From contig JAKPHF010000077.1 of NCBI GenBank assembly GCA_029550525.1, positions 1-64,000 of the forward strand: DNA of 64,000 nucleotides, written 5' to 3'. The DNA is from Planctomycetota bacterium. GTDB taxonomy: Bacteria > Planctomycetota > Phycisphaerae > UBA1845 > PWPN01. The translations under genes and the position numbers were made by a program. The first letter of the stretch is position 1, and every line of letters starts with the position of its first letter. Positions 8,647-17,687 of this stretch are shown piece by piece. The notes under the pieces were generated by a model, which was not told the DNA's origin, ran no database searches, and saw only the letters and a program-made list of their open reading frames with translations.

Positions 8647-8762
8647 AAAAAATCACCCGTTGCACGTAACGGAGACTGGGAATCGGAAAGTCGAGACACA
8701 TCCGCTCGAAACCGGCGGCGGCAGTGTCCCCGTTCGCCGCGCTCCATCCTTAACTCATCTGT

Positions 8763-9401
8763 TCATTGGCCGCCCGCAGCCGGAACGACCCCCTGAAAAT
8801 TGATCTGGGCCTTGGCCAGCTCGGGCTCGACGCCGGTTGCCACCCGATACCGGTGCATGCCGCTCATCGATCGCGGGGGATCGGTCACTTTCAATCGCAG
8901 GGCACTCACACGGACGGCAGCCACGATCGCGTCTTTGGAAACCGACAGAATCGTCACATCACCTTCGAGGCCGCGGTAGGGCCGCCAGGCCGGGCGGAAA
9001 TCTGTGCCTTCGATCAGCCGGCCGTTGTCGGGCGTGATGTGATACGTTTGGCCGGCTTTCACCGGCTCGTCCAGCACGATCACGAACGTATGGCTCACCT
9101 GCTCGTCCAGTTGGGCGACGTCGTTGTACACCGGCGGCCGCGTAACCCGGGCGATCAGCAAGGTCTGCGAACCGCCCGGCTGCACGGCCAGCATCTCATC
9201 GGGCGTGTAGTTGCGCCGGCGAGCCCACTGTCGGTCCATCAGCGAAGGCAACTCGGTTCGCACCTCGCGCAGCGAGTAATAGTCCCACCGGTCGCGGAGG
9301 GTGGAGTAGCTGTCGCCACAGCCGGTGATCGCCAGGCCGGCGAAGGTACAGCCGATCGCGAAAAGACGAAAAGGCAAGCGGGTACGGGAGCAGGTCGCCA
9401 T
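8763..9401 (-). CDS. Uncharacterised lipoprotein
   Basis: A 212-residue protein with a signal peptide and lipobox ending at Cys28 (LAITGC), so it is exported and lipid-anchored. The mature part has several beta-strand segments (QTLLIARVTRPPV, HTFVIVLDEPVKAGQTYHI, DVTILSVSKDAIVAAVRV). No known domain recognised. The ATG at 9401 has a GGGAGGGA ribosome binding site 6 bases upstream. An envelope protein is odd in a cytoplasmic BMC gene cluster, so it may simply share the transcript. Confidence 0.65.
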   Translation of the reverse strand: MATCSRTRLPFRLFAIGCTFAGLAITGCGDSYSTLRDRWDYYSLREVRTELPSLMDRQWARRRNYTPDEMLAVQPGGSQTLLIARVTRPPVYNDVAQLDEQVSHTFVIVLDEPVKAGQTYHITPDNGRLIEGTDFRPAWRPYRGLEGDVTILSVSKDAIVAAVRVSALRLKVTDPPRSMSGMHRYRVATGVEPELAKAQINFQGVVPAAGGQ

Positions 9402-9463
9402 GTTCGTCCCTCCCAAAGTGATCCGGCCCGTTCCGCCGCAGGCCGGGACGATGCCGGACGCTT

Positions 9464-10333
9464 CTACGGCTTCATGGTCGCGACGATCCGATCGGTGATC
9501 TCCTGGACCAAACGCTCGACGTCGGCTTCGCTCATGCCGCCCGGCAGTTGGGTGTTGCCCATCGCCGAGGCAACCGCCGCCTCGACGGGGTTGGGCTTCC
9601 CGCAGCCGCACGCCGGCGCAGGCGACGCGAAGCCACGGCCGAACTCCGTGTTGATGCACAGGTCGGCGTTCTGCATCCGCCGCGGATCGTCGGTGATGCC
9701 GAACCGCTCCTTGAGGTCCAGCAGTTCCTTGACCTTCGGCTCGCTGATCCGCTCGACCTTGCCCACCTGCTTGGCGATGAGCAGGATCTTGCAGTAGGCG
9801 TCGAGAATCTCCGTCCACCAGTACGCCCGGTCCACCGTCTCCGCCCAGGCGACCGTGCCGTGGTTCTTGAGCACGGCGATCTTGGCGGTGTGGATGAAGG
9901 GCGTGATCGTATCGGCGAAGCTCTGGGCTCCCGGCGTCTCGTACGCCGTCGTCGGCACCGGGCCGAGGAACACCTCGAACTCCGGCAGCACGCAGGTGGG
10001 GATTTCCTCGCCCGCGACCGAAAACGCCGTGGCGTACGGCGGATGGCAGTGCACGACCGCCTTGACCGCCGGATTCTTCTTGTAAATCTCCAGGTGCAGC
10101 AGGACTTCGCTGGTCCGCTTCTTGCGGCCGGCGATCTGCTTGCCGGTCATGTCCACTTTGCAGATGTCGTCCGGCTTGAGGAAGCCCTTGGAGACCAGCG
10201 TCGGCGTGCACAGCACTTCCTTGTCGTTGAGGCGATAGGAGATGTTGCCGTCGTTGGCCGCGGCGAAACCTTTGGCGTAGATTTTCCGCCCGACTTCGCA
10301 GATTTCCTGCTTGATTTTGAATTCGTTGACCAT
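9464..10333 (-). CDS. Class II aldolase, BMC cargo (fuculose-/rhamnulose-1-phosphate aldolase type)
   Basis: A zinc-dependent aldolase of 289 residues that should split a deoxyketose-1-phosphate into DHAP and L-lactaldehyde. Zinc ligands are visible as HCH (His95, His97) and in KNHG (His158), with a likely catalytic Glu76. The family core ends near residue 215. After a Cys/Gly/Pro-rich linker (PAPACGCGKPNP), the last 20 residues, SEADVERLVQEITDRIVATM, form an amphipathic helix like known encapsulation peptides. BMC-associated class II aldolases of Planctomycetes are known to carry such a tail. Linked to shell genes on both sides of the RpiB-like gene. Confidence 0.88.
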   Translation of the reverse strand: MVNEFKIKQEICEVGRKIYAKGFAAANDGNISYRLNDKEVLCTPTLVSKGFLKPDDICKVDMTGKQIAGRKKRTSEVLLHLEIYKKNPAVKAVVHCHPPYATAFSVAGEEIPTCVLPEFEVFLGPVPTTAYETPGAQSFADTITPFIHTAKIAVLKNHGTVAWAETVDRAYWWTEILDAYCKILLIAKQVGKVERISEPKVKELLDLKERFGITDDPRRMQNADLCINTEFGRGFASPAPACGCGKPNPVEAAVASAMGNTQLPGGMSEADVERLVQEITDRIVATMKP

Positions 10334-10424
10334 GATGCTCTCGTCACGTCCGAAGTTCGAAGCACGCGGTGACAGGTGGAGGAATGACCCTCCCGTTCAC
10401 TTTGCGCTTCTCGCTTCGTCCTTC

Positions 10425-10709
10425 TCACGTTTCATACGTCACATCATCCAGCAGGCATCCCACGTACGCGTCCACCGCGACTTTCACAGGATGCCACGGC
10501 ATGGCGGCCTCGCGGCCTTCGCTGAAGCCCACTCGGTCGCCCAGCCGGCAGTTCAACTCGTCGATGCACACGACCACTTCGTCGGTGCCCGTCCCGTTCT
10601 CGCGGAGCGAGCGCGGGTTGTGGGGCTGGACGATCGTGAGCTGCTTGCCGACGATCTTGGGGTCGCTCACGCTCAGCGTCACTGTCCCAATGACCTCACC
10701 AATCCGCAC
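10425..10709 (-). CDS. BMC-P shell vertex protein (EutN/CcmL family)
   Basis: 94 residues, the usual length for the pentamer that caps the vertices of a microcompartment. It begins MRIGEVIGTVTLSVSDPKIVG, with the family's conserved G-x-V-x-G-T-V opening, and has a C-terminal strand-helix typical of EutN. The GTG start at 10709 has a GGAGG ribosome binding site. It overlaps the end of the RpiB-like gene by 14 bases, so translation is probably coupled. Confidence 0.92.
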   Translation of the reverse strand: MRIGEVIGTVTLSVSDPKIVGKQLTIVQPHNPRSLRENGTGTDEVVVCIDELNCRLGDRVGFSEGREAAMPWHPVKVAVDAYVGCLLDDVTYET

Positions 10710-11304
10710 GACCGCCTCCGCTTTCGATCACGTTGATGACGGCCCCGATCTCGGGCGTGGCGCAGGTCGGTCCCTTGCACAGCCGATCGATCATCTGAGC
10801 CATCAGGTACGAACTCTGCCGCGGATACTCGATCACCAGCACGTTGATGCCCAGCGTGCGGCAGGCCTCTTCCACCATGGGCAGATCGCCCGCATAAGCC
10901 GCCCGGATGGCGTTATGCTTGTTGGCGATCATCACCGGGCCGGCGGCGTCGGGCGCGAACACGACGCCCTTGAGCACTTCGCGGCGGGCGATCTTCCCGC
11001 ACAGCCGCCGCGTCGCGGCGATGATTCCGGTTCGCCCGCCCGCCGGCTCGATCACCTCGGCCAGCACGCCCCGGCGATCAAGCATGCTTCGTACTGCTCG
11101 CAGCTCGGGCAGCGACGTGTCCATTACGGCGGCCAGCGTCCCGTTGCGGTTCGAACTGCCCTCTTCCCAGACTACCGGGACGGCATGCTCCTTGAGCCAG
11201 TCCCGCGCCGCCGGCGTCACGAGAGAGCCCTTCTGCAGGCGAATCTCGACGCCTGAGCGGAGCAACTCCTCCAGCATGATGGCGGTAACCACCGGACGAC
11301 TCAT
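10696..11304 (-). CDS. RpiB/LacAB-like protein of the BMC locus
   Basis: A 202-residue protein with two parts. Residues about 1-50 (TAIMLEELLRSGVEIRLQKG, LVTPAARDWLKEH) resemble the short N-terminal module found in some BMC-associated proteins. Residues about 60-195 resemble the RpiB/LacA/LacB sugar-phosphate isomerase fold, including NKHNAIRAAYAGDLPMVEEA, NVLVIEY and a C-terminal helix. Planctomycete BMC loci commonly carry such a gene and its reaction has not been settled. The ATG at 11304 follows GAGG by 5 bases. A GTG two codons earlier is less likely. Confidence 0.65.
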   Translation of the reverse strand: MSRPVVTAIMLEELLRSGVEIRLQKGSLVTPAARDWLKEHAVPVVWEEGSSNRNGTLAAVMDTSLPELRAVRSMLDRRGVLAEVIEPAGGRTGIIAATRRLCGKIARREVLKGVVFAPDAAGPVMIANKHNAIRAAYAGDLPMVEEACRTLGINVLVIEYPRQSSYLMAQMIDRLCKGPTCATPEIGAVINVIESGGGRADW

Positions 11305-11383
11305 GAACACCTCTGCCTGCGGGCGATGCGAGGTGAGGCATCACCTCGCACGATCCGCCGTCTCGCTTCGAAATTCGCCCTTC

Positions 11384-11668
11384 TCACCCATTCCTCGGCA
11401 ACATGGCCGCGATTTGGGACTCGTCGTCGATGATCCCCATCACCCACCAGCGGGCGGGGGACTGCTCGTCGTTGCACATCTCGCGGGCGAACTTGCCGTC
11501 GTTGCTCATCACCACCAAATCGCCCGCCCGGCTGCCCAGTTCATCCAGGCACAGCACGGGATCGAGCGAGGCGGCTCCGATGGGTTCGACCAGCAGCATC
11601 CGCTTGCCGGCCAGCGACCGGTGCTTGTGCGTCGAAACGGCTTTTCCAACCACTCGGCCCAAAACCAC
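11384..11668 (-). CDS. BMC-P shell vertex protein (EutN/CcmL family)
   Basis: 94 residues starting VVLGRVVGKAVSTHKHRSLAG, followed by KRMLLVEPIG and LDELGSRAGDLVV: the EutN/CcmL pattern. I chose the GTG at 11668 because GGAG lies 7 bases upstream and the length then matches the family. It begins 50 bases after the aldehyde dehydrogenase stop. Second of three vertex proteins in the locus. Confidence 0.88.
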   Translation of the reverse strand: MVLGRVVGKAVSTHKHRSLAGKRMLLVEPIGAASLDPVLCLDELGSRAGDLVVMSNDGKFAREMCNDEQSPARWWVMGIIDDESQIAAMLPRNG

Positions 11669-11718
11669 GACCGGCTCCGCAGAAATCCCGGACTTCGAAC
11701 CTCCTCTCCGCGCCGCCG

Positions 11719-13155
11719 TCAGACGATGCGGAGATTCTCGACCATCACGCACCGCCGCTGCCGCGTGTAGGTCAGCGTGCTGGTGATGCCCTCGCCGGTG
11801 GGCGAGGCGATGCTATAGCTGCCGTAGCCCTCGCCGCCGCTGCCCAGGCCGGTCATGCAGTGGCCGTTCTTGACGAAGATGGTGGTGTTCACGGCCTTGC
11901 CCATCCGCGTCATGTTCTCCACGTTCTTCGACCAGATCATGGCGGTGTGGCCGAAACCATGCTCGAACTTGACCGCCATGTCGATAGCCTCGTTCACGCA
12001 GCGGCAACGCATCACGGGCAGGAAGGGCATCATCTGTTCGCAGGGCAGCCACGGGCTGTTCACATCCACTTCGCCGTACAGAATCTGCGTGCCGGCCGGA
12101 ATCGTCAGGCCGATCGCCGCGGCGAGCACCTGTGGGTCTTTGCCCACGAATTCCTTGTTCGCCACCCAGTGGCCGGTCTTCTCATCCTTGTGGATCGCCA
12201 CTTTGGCCAAAGCATCGATCTGTTGGGTGTTGAGGCGATACCCGCCATGGCGTCCGAAGGCGTCCAGCAGCTGATCGGCCACGCTGGCCACCACGAAGAC
12301 TTCCTTTTCGGCGATGCAGAGCACGTTGTTGTCGAACGCACAGCCGTAGATGATGCCGGCCGCCGCCTTCTCGATGTCGGCGGTCTCGTCCACCACCACC
12401 GGCGGGTTGCCCGGGCCGGCGACGATCGCCTTCTTGGGGCTGGCCATGGCGGCCTTGACCAGGCCGGGGCCGCCCGTCACGCACAGCAGCTTGATGTCCG
12501 GATGCTTGAAGATCTCGTTGGCCGTCTCGAGCGTCGGCTTCTCGATGATGCAGATCAGGTTCTCCAGGCCGGTGCGCTCCTTGATGAGCCGGTTGAACCG
12601 TTGCGTGGCCAGGATGGCCGAGCGGTTGCCCGACGGGTGGGCGTTGACCACCATTGTGTTGCCCGCCGCGATCATCATGATGGCATTGCAGGCCAGCGTG
12701 GGGATCGAGTGGGTCACGGGCGTGATGACGCCCAGCACGCCGTAGGGGGCGTACTCAACGAGCGTGATGCCGTAGTCGCCGCTGTACGCGTCGGTCTTCA
12801 GCGTCTCGATGCCTCGGATGCTCTTGCCCACGCCAACGAGCTTGGCGATCTTGTGGTCGAGGCGACCGATCTTGGTCTCTTCCAGTTCGAAGCGGCCCAG
12901 TTCCTCCGCCTGCTGGATGCAGATCTCGCGGATGCAATCGATGGCCTTGGCCCGCGTCTCGATCTTGGCCTGAGACAGCTGCTGGAAAGCCAGCTTGGCC
13001 GCGGCGACCGCGTCATCGACGGTCGGGAACACGCCATCCACGCCGGCGGGGGCGGGTCGGGCGATCCGGGCCGACGCACCGTTGCCGTTGCCCTGGAGCC
13101 GGTTGAGAACCTCGTTGACGACGTCTCGGATCAATGCTTCGTTGATTGCGCTCAT
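11719..13155 (-). CDS. CoA-acylating aldehyde dehydrogenase, BMC cargo (PduP/EutE type)
   Basis: 478 residues. Oxidises an aldehyde (probably lactaldehyde or propionaldehyde) with NAD and CoA to the acyl-CoA. The catalytic cysteine is Cys280 in CAFDNNVLCIAEKE, and the Rossmann and active-site surroundings follow the PduP pattern. The first 20 residues (INEALIRDVVNEVLNRLQ) form an amphipathic helix followed by a Gly/Asn/Ala/Pro linker, as in PduP encapsulation peptides. The ATG at 13155 has GGAG 9 bases upstream. It sits between two BMC-P genes. The acyl-CoA would pass to PduL. Confidence 0.93.
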   Translation of the reverse strand: MSAINEALIRDVVNEVLNRLQGNGNGASARIARPAPAGVDGVFPTVDDAVAAAKLAFQQLSQAKIETRAKAIDCIREICIQQAEELGRFELEETKIGRLDHKIAKLVGVGKSIRGIETLKTDAYSGDYGITLVEYAPYGVLGVITPVTHSIPTLACNAIMMIAAGNTMVVNAHPSGNRSAILATQRFNRLIKERTGLENLICIIEKPTLETANEIFKHPDIKLLCVTGGPGLVKAAMASPKKAIVAGPGNPPVVVDETADIEKAAAGIIYGCAFDNNVLCIAEKEVFVVASVADQLLDAFGRHGGYRLNTQQIDALAKVAIHKDEKTGHWVANKEFVGKDPQVLAAAIGLTIPAGTQILYGEVDVNSPWLPCEQMMPFLPVMRCRCVNEAIDMAVKFEHGFGHTAMIWSKNVENMTRMGKAVNTTIFVKNGHCMTGLGSGGEGYGSYSIASPTGEGITSTLTYTRQRRCVMVENLRIV

Positions 13156-13258
13156 CTGGATCGCTCCGTGCCGCTTCGTGCTTCGCGTCAAAAGCGTCGC
13201 CGCCTTTCGGGCGTGCGGCTAAGCCGTGCGTGCCGCCGAGGGTCCGGCGTGCGCGCGG

Positions 13259-13567
13259 TCAACTCTGTTTGTTGAACAACGTTTGCCCGCCCGCCTGGAT
13301 GGCATCGATGATGCCGATGACCACGGCGTCGGTCGGGACGTTGGATGTCAGGTCGGTCAGCCGGGCGGACGAGCCCTGCGTCACGATGACCAGCTCGCCT
13401 TCGCCGGCTCCGACGGTGTCCACCGCGACGGCGATTCGGCCCGAGCTCTGCAGCGCGGGCGGTTCGCCCTTGATGGTCATGGCCTCGACCAGCAGCAGCT
13501 TCTTGCCGGTCACGGTCGAGACCTTCTGTGTCGCCACGACGGTCCCGGTTACTTTTGCGATGAACAT
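13259..13567 (-). CDS. BMC-P shell vertex protein (EutN/CcmL family)
   Basis: 102 residues starting MFIAKVTGTVVATQK, then KKLLLVEAMTIKG and AVAVDTVGAGEGELVIVTQG: a clear EutN/CcmL protein. The ATG at 13567 has GGAG 8 bases upstream. It is slightly longer at the C-terminus than its two paralogues in the locus. Three different vertex proteins are expected in this BMC class. Confidence 0.92.
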   Translation of the reverse strand: MFIAKVTGTVVATQKVSTVTGKKLLLVEAMTIKGEPPALQSSGRIAVAVDTVGAGEGELVIVTQGSSARLTDLTSNVPTDAVVIGIIDAIQAGGQTLFNKQS

Positions 13568-13704
13568 GATCGCATCTCCGGGCGGCCTCGGGCCGCTCAG
13601 TGGAGAGTGGAGACGGGAGAGCACGACCAGCCGGCGTTCCCCGATGCGCTGCGGCGCGGGGGAGCCGCGTCTCGGCTCTCAATGCTCCATTCTCGGCTCA
13701 TGCA

Positions 13705-13986
13705 TTACTTGTTCGGGAGAATGCCGGCGATGTCGCTGTGCGGCCGGGCGATCACGTCCACGCTGACCACTTCGCCGACCTTGGCCGCCGCCGCGGCACC
13801 CGCGTCGACCGCCGCCTTGACCGCAGCCACGTCGCCCGTGAGCACCACGGTTACCAGACCCGAACCCACCTGCTTCCAGCCGCGGTATTCCACGTTGGCG
13901 GCCTTGAGCGCCGCGTCGGTCGCTTCCACCAGTGCCACCATCCCGCGGGTTTCGATCAATCCCAATGCCTGCTGGGCCATCGCCAT
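13705..13986 (-). CDS. BMC-H hexameric shell protein
   Basis: 93 residues with a single BMC domain: [24 protein letters not shown] opening (in the family pattern), [19 protein letters not shown] in the middle, and [11 protein letters not shown] at the end. Hexamers of such proteins tile the facets of the compartment. The ATG at 13986 follows AGGAG by 4-5 bases. It lies between BMC-P and ackA. Confidence 0.95.
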   Translation of the reverse strand: MAMAQQALGLIETRGMVALVEATDAALKAANVEYRGWKQVGSGLVTVVLTGDVAAVKAAVDAGAAAAAKVGEVVSVDVIARPHSDIAGILPNK

Positions 13987-14099
13987 ACACTCCTGTCAGT
14001 TGAGCATGGAGACTCGAGAGTGGAGACACGGCGTTGTCTTGCTGCCGCGTGTCTCCGACGGTTCGTGCCGTGTCTCAATTCTCCAGTTTCCAATCTCCG

Positions 14100-15248
14100 T
14101 TATTTGTTCAGTACGTCCTTGGTCTGCCGGGCCACGATCAGCTCCTCGTTGGTGGGGATGATCATGACTCGGATTTTCGAATCGTCGGTCGAGATGGTGG
14201 CTTCCTTGCCGCGCGTCTCGTTTCGCTGCGGGTCGAGCTTGAGGCCGGCGTAGTCGAACCCGCTGCACACTTGCTTCCGGAAGTCGGCCGCGTTCTCGCC
14301 GATGCCGCCGGTGAACACGATCAGATCCGCGCCGTTCAGCACGGCCAGGTACGCCCCGATGTAGTGGCGGACCGACTCGACGAGCACGTCCAGGGCCAGT
14401 TGCGCCCGCTCGTTGCCTTCGGCGGCCGCCCGCTCGACGTCGCGGTGGTCGTTGCTCACGCCGCTGATCCCCAGCAGCCCGCCTTCCTTGGCCATCTTCG
14501 CCAGCGCCTGCTCGAGCGTGAGCCCGAATTTGGGCAGAACCTTGAGCAGGGCATAGCAGTCGAAATCACCCACGCGGTTGTTGTGGGGCAGACCCGACTG
14601 GGCGCTGGTGGAGAAGCTGTTGGCCACGCTCTTGCCGCCTTCGATCGCACAGATGCTGCTTGAGCCGCCAACGTGGCACGAGATCACCCGCAGATCGTTT
14701 CGCTTCAGCAGTTCCGCCGATCGCACGGCGATGTAGCGGTGCGACGCGCCGTGGAACCCGTACCGCCGCACGCCCGCCTGCGTCCATTCCCACGGAATCC
14801 CGTACGTGGTTCGCGACGCGGGAATCGTCTGGTGGAACGCGGTCTCGAACGCCGCCACCTGAGGCACGTTCGGCAGTCGGGCGGCGAACGCCTTCATGGC
14901 CGCGATATATGGCGGGTTGTGCGCCGGGGCGATGTCGGCGAACTCCGTCATGGTGCGGATGACCTCGTCCGTGACCCGCACCGCTCCCGAGATGGGCCCG
15001 CCGTGAACGGCCTTGAAGCCGATGGCGTCGAGCTTCACGTTCGGATCGGGCAGCATCTGCAGGCTTCGGTCGATCGCTTCGCCGTGGTCGGCGATGCGCC
15101 CCGTCCACGTCTGCGAACCCACCTTGACCGAGGCGTTGTCGCTACCGATTCTCTCCACGCCGCCACGTGCGAGTTCCCGCTCGTCCGTCATGTCGAACAG
15201 GCGGAACTTGAACGACGTGCTGCCGATATTGGCGACGAGAACGATCAT
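14100..15248 (-). CDS. ackA: Acetate/propionate kinase of the BMC pathway
   Basis: 382 residues of the acetokinase family. It starts MIVLVANIGSTSFKFRLFDM (phosphate-binding N-x-G-S-x-S/T-x-K) and has the second signature GFHGASHRYIA, plus a later VFTGGIGENA. It makes ATP from the acyl phosphate that PduL produces, the energy-conserving step. The ATG at 15248 has GGAG 8 bases upstream. Lying between BMC-H genes, it is probably dedicated to the compartment; no encapsulation peptide is evident, so it likely acts outside the shell. Confidence 0.92.
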   Translation of the reverse strand: MIVLVANIGSTSFKFRLFDMTDERELARGGVERIGSDNASVKVGSQTWTGRIADHGEAIDRSLQMLPDPNVKLDAIGFKAVHGGPISGAVRVTDEVIRTMTEFADIAPAHNPPYIAAMKAFAARLPNVPQVAAFETAFHQTIPASRTTYGIPWEWTQAGVRRYGFHGASHRYIAVRSAELLKRNDLRVISCHVGGSSSICAIEGGKSVANSFSTSAQSGLPHNNRVGDFDCYALLKVLPKFGLTLEQALAKMAKEGGLLGISGVSNDHRDVERAAAEGNERAQLALDVLVESVRHYIGAYLAVLNGADLIVFTGGIGENAADFRKQVCSGFDYAGLKLDPQRNETRGKEATISTDDSKIRVMIIPTNEELIVARQTKDVLNK

Positions 15249-15352
15249 CTCGCAGTCTCCGCGTATCCCTCACGAGCAGGGGAATCCCATTGACCGGCCC
15301 GCTGCGTCATTGCGACGAACCGCCGGGCTTGGGTCCGGGATGCCCTTTGCGT

Positions 15353-15616
15353 TTACAGGAAAATGCCCGTGAGCCCTTCGTGCGGACGGGCGATCACGTG
15401 GGCGCTGGCCAGTTCGCCGACGCGATTGGCCGCCTCGGCCCCGGCGTCCACCGCCGCCTTCACGCTGCCCACATCACCGCGAACGATCGTGGTGACCAGG
15501 CCGCCGCCGATCTGAATGCTCTTGGCCAGCTCGACGTTGGCGGCCTTGAGCATCGCGTCCGTGGCTTCCACCAGGCCGGTGAAGCCCATGGTTTCGATCA
15601 TGCCGATTGCACTCAT
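15353..15616 (-). CDS. BMC-H hexameric shell protein
   Basis: 87 residues: [20 protein letters not shown] opening, [20 protein letters not shown] and [11 protein letters not shown]. It is the shortest BMC-H of the three here. The ribosome binding site GAGGAG lies 8 bases before the ATG at 15616. It lies between the BMC-H at 15703 and ackA. Confidence 0.95.
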   Translation of the reverse strand: MSAIGMIETMGFTGLVEATDAMLKAANVELAKSIQIGGGLVTTIVRGDVGSVKAAVDAGAEAANRVGELASAHVIARPHEGLTGIFL

Positions 15617-15702
15617 CGCAGACTCCTCTTTCGTTTTGTGTTCGCCGCGTCACCGCGTCGGAAGCGTGGCTCCGCCTGCCGGTGTCGCCGCGTCGTTGAT
15701 TC

Positions 15703-16002
15703 TTACTTGCCGCCCTTGCTGTTCTTGGCCTGGCCCGGCAGCATGTTGGCCAGATCCTCGTGCGGACGCGGAATCACGTGCACGCTGATCACCTCGCCCA
15801 CCTTGGTCGCTGCCTGCGAGCCGGCGTCGGTCGCCTGCTTGACGGCCGCAACGTCGCCCTTGATGAAGCTCGTCACGTACCCGCGACCGACCTTCTCGTA
15901 CCCGATCAGCGTGACGTTGGCCGCCTTCAACATGGCGTCGCACGCTTCGATCTGCGGCACGAGGCCCCGGGTCTCGATCATGCCTAACGCTTCAAGTGCC
16001 AT
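15703..16002 (-). CDS. BMC-H hexameric shell protein
   Basis: 99 residues from the ATG at 16002, beginning [20 protein letters not shown], with [20 protein letters not shown] and [12 protein letters not shown] short polar tail (AKNSKGGK) extends past the domain. I prefer 16002 over the ATG at 16011 because the AGGAG site (16013-16017) is 10 bases away from the first and only 1 base from the second. Confidence 0.93.
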   Translation of the reverse strand: MALEALGMIETRGLVPQIEACDAMLKAANVTLIGYEKVGRGYVTSFIKGDVAAVKQATDAGSQAATKVGEVISVHVIPRPHEDLANMLPGQAKNSKGGK

Positions 16003-16042
16003 GGTCTTCATGCTCCTAAAGAAACTTGCACAAGTCTGACGC

Positions 16043-16732
16043 TTACTTGATCAGCTCGACGCTCGTGGCGCCCAGCAGGTTGCACGCGTTGCCTTCGTCC
16101 GTGTCCAGATGCACTTCGAGCTTGACCGCCGGATCGACGCGGGCGATGACGTCCTCGAACACCATGGGGCAGTTGCTCTGCACCCTCAGCTTGAGCGGGT
16201 CGCCGTTTTTCACGCCGTAGTACGCCGCGTCGTCCGGATGCATGTGCACGTGCCGCTGGGCCCGAATGACACCCTGCTTCATCTCGATGTAGCCTTTGGG
16301 GCCCAGCACGATGCAGCCCGGCGTGCCCTGGACGTCGCCGCTCATCCGCACCGGGGCGTCGATGCCCATGGCGATGGCGTCGGTGAACGCCAGTTCGATC
16401 TGGTTTTCCTTCCGGCAGGGGCCCAGAATCCGCAGGTTGGTGATGGTGCGATGCCGCGGGCCGATGATGGTCACCGTCTGCTCGCTGGCGAAGTGCCCGT
16501 CCTGGTACAGCGGCTTGAGCACCGTGAGCTTGGCCCCGGGTCCGAACAGGATTTCGAGCGACTCCTGCGTCACGTGCATGTGCCGCGCCGAGATGTTCAC
16601 CAGCAGCCGGGGCTGATAGCCCGCCGGACCGCGGCCCGTCCCGGGCAGGCCGAGCCGCTGTCGCACCACTTGCCGGACCACCTGCTCGATGGCCGTACGA
16701 TCCACGCCATTCGTGCCTGTCATCATGCTCAT
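16043..16732 (-). CDS. pduL: PduL-type phosphotransacylase, BMC cargo
   Basis: 229 residues. Converts acyl-CoA and phosphate to acyl phosphate and recycles CoA inside the shell. Metal-binding motifs typical of PduL are clear: ARHMHV (about 49-54), RHVHMHP (about 160) and [10 protein letters not shown] near the C-terminus. Residues about 10-28 ([19 protein letters not shown]) form an amphipathic encapsulation peptide followed by a Gly/Pro linker. Second gene of the operon after deoR. Confidence 0.95.
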   Translation of the reverse strand: MSMMTGTNGVDRTAIEQVVRQVVRQRLGLPGTGRGPAGYQPRLLVNISARHMHVTQESLEILFGPGAKLTVLKPLYQDGHFASEQTVTIIGPRHRTITNLRILGPCRKENQIELAFTDAIAMGIDAPVRMSGDVQGTPGCIVLGPKGYIEMKQGVIRAQRHVHMHPDDAAYYGVKNGDPLKLRVQSNCPMVFEDVIARVDPAVKLEVHLDTDEGNACNLLGATSVELIK

Positions 16733-16848
16733 CGCGTTTTCCCGTTCAGCGGAGATTCGAGAATCGGGGATGGACGGTCATCCGCACACCGCCGCGCGAG
16801 TCGCCGGGCGATGCTTCTCGTCTCCGGATTCCGTTCTCGATGGTCGTT

Positions 16849-17652
16849 TTACCCACCCCTGGCTGCTCGGCCGGCCAACATTGGGGACTCTTCCAACGGG
16901 GCCAGAATCATATCCGCTCCGCTGCTGCGCACAACCTCTTGCCACTTGGCGTCCAGCCCCTCATCGCTGACCACCCGGTCGATACGGTCCCAGCCGCACA
17001 TCTTGGCCAGGCTGCGTCGGCCGAATTTCGTGTGGTCGGCCACCACGATCACCTGGTCGGCGCTGCGCATCATCTGCTCCTGGGCTTCGACCAGCAGAAC
17101 GTTCGCGTTGTACAGGCCGTCGGCCGTGATTCCCGCTGCGCCCATGAACACCTTGCTGAAATGCAGGCTGGCCAGCGCCTGCCGGGCGATCGGCCCCAAA
17201 GCCACGCCGGTCCGGGGGTAAATGTATCCACCCACGAAAATCAGTTCGATGCTCGGAGCACTGCTCAGCAGGTTGGCGATGGGTAGGGAATTGGTGACGA
17301 CTTGCAGCGAGCGCGTCGCCAAATGCCGTGCGACCTGGAAAGTGGTGGTCCCTCCGTCGATCAGTATGGTTTCGCCTTCGCCGACCAGTTCGGCGGCTGC
17401 CTTGCCGATGGCCGTTTTCTGCTCGACCTCCGCGGATTCGCGGGCCGAGTAGTTGAGCGCGCCGAAACGCTCGCTCACGAACACTGCCCCCCCATGTGTG
17501 CGGCGGATGATGCCTTCTTCCTCGAGCTGCGACAGGTCCCGCCGGATGGTCGATTCCGAGACGCCCAGTTCCGCCACCAGCACCGACAGGTCGGCAAAGC
17601 CGCGCCGGGCCAGGAAATCGGACAACTGCTGACGCCTCTCGTCTCCGGTCAT
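16849..17652 (-). CDS. DeoR-family transcriptional repressor of the BMC operon
   Basis: 267 residues. An N-terminal winged helix (about 1-57, with VAELGVSESTIRRDLSQLEE and the family's RTHGGA turn) is followed by a DeoR sensor domain related to sugar-phosphate isomerases (GKAAAELVGEGETILIDGGT and later FMGAAGI). Such proteins are usually repressors released by a phosphorylated sugar. Start fixed by GGGAGGA 5 bases before the ATG. It is the first gene of the operon, and the operator at 17696-17725 would give autoregulation. The likely inducer is a deoxysugar phosphate (inference). Confidence 0.9.
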   Translation of the reverse strand: MTGDERRQQLSDFLARRGFADLSVLVAELGVSESTIRRDLSQLEEEGIIRRTHGGAVFVSERFGALNYSARESAEVEQKTAIGKAAAELVGEGETILIDGGTTTFQVARHLATRSLQVVTNSLPIANLLSSAPSIELIFVGGYIYPRTGVALGPIARQALASLHFSKVFMGAAGITADGLYNANVLLVEAQEQMMRSADQVIVVADHTKFGRRSLAKMCGWDRIDRVVSDEGLDAKWQEVVRSSGADMILAPLEESPMLAGRAARGG

Positions 17653-17687
17653 GGGAGTCCTCCCTGTGCCTGATCGAGCCGTGCATA

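Noticed and set aside
9402..10211. N-terminal extension of the lipoprotein to 482 residues
   Set aside because: It is a shifted reading of the aldolase gene. The signal peptide and ribosome binding site fix the start at 9401.
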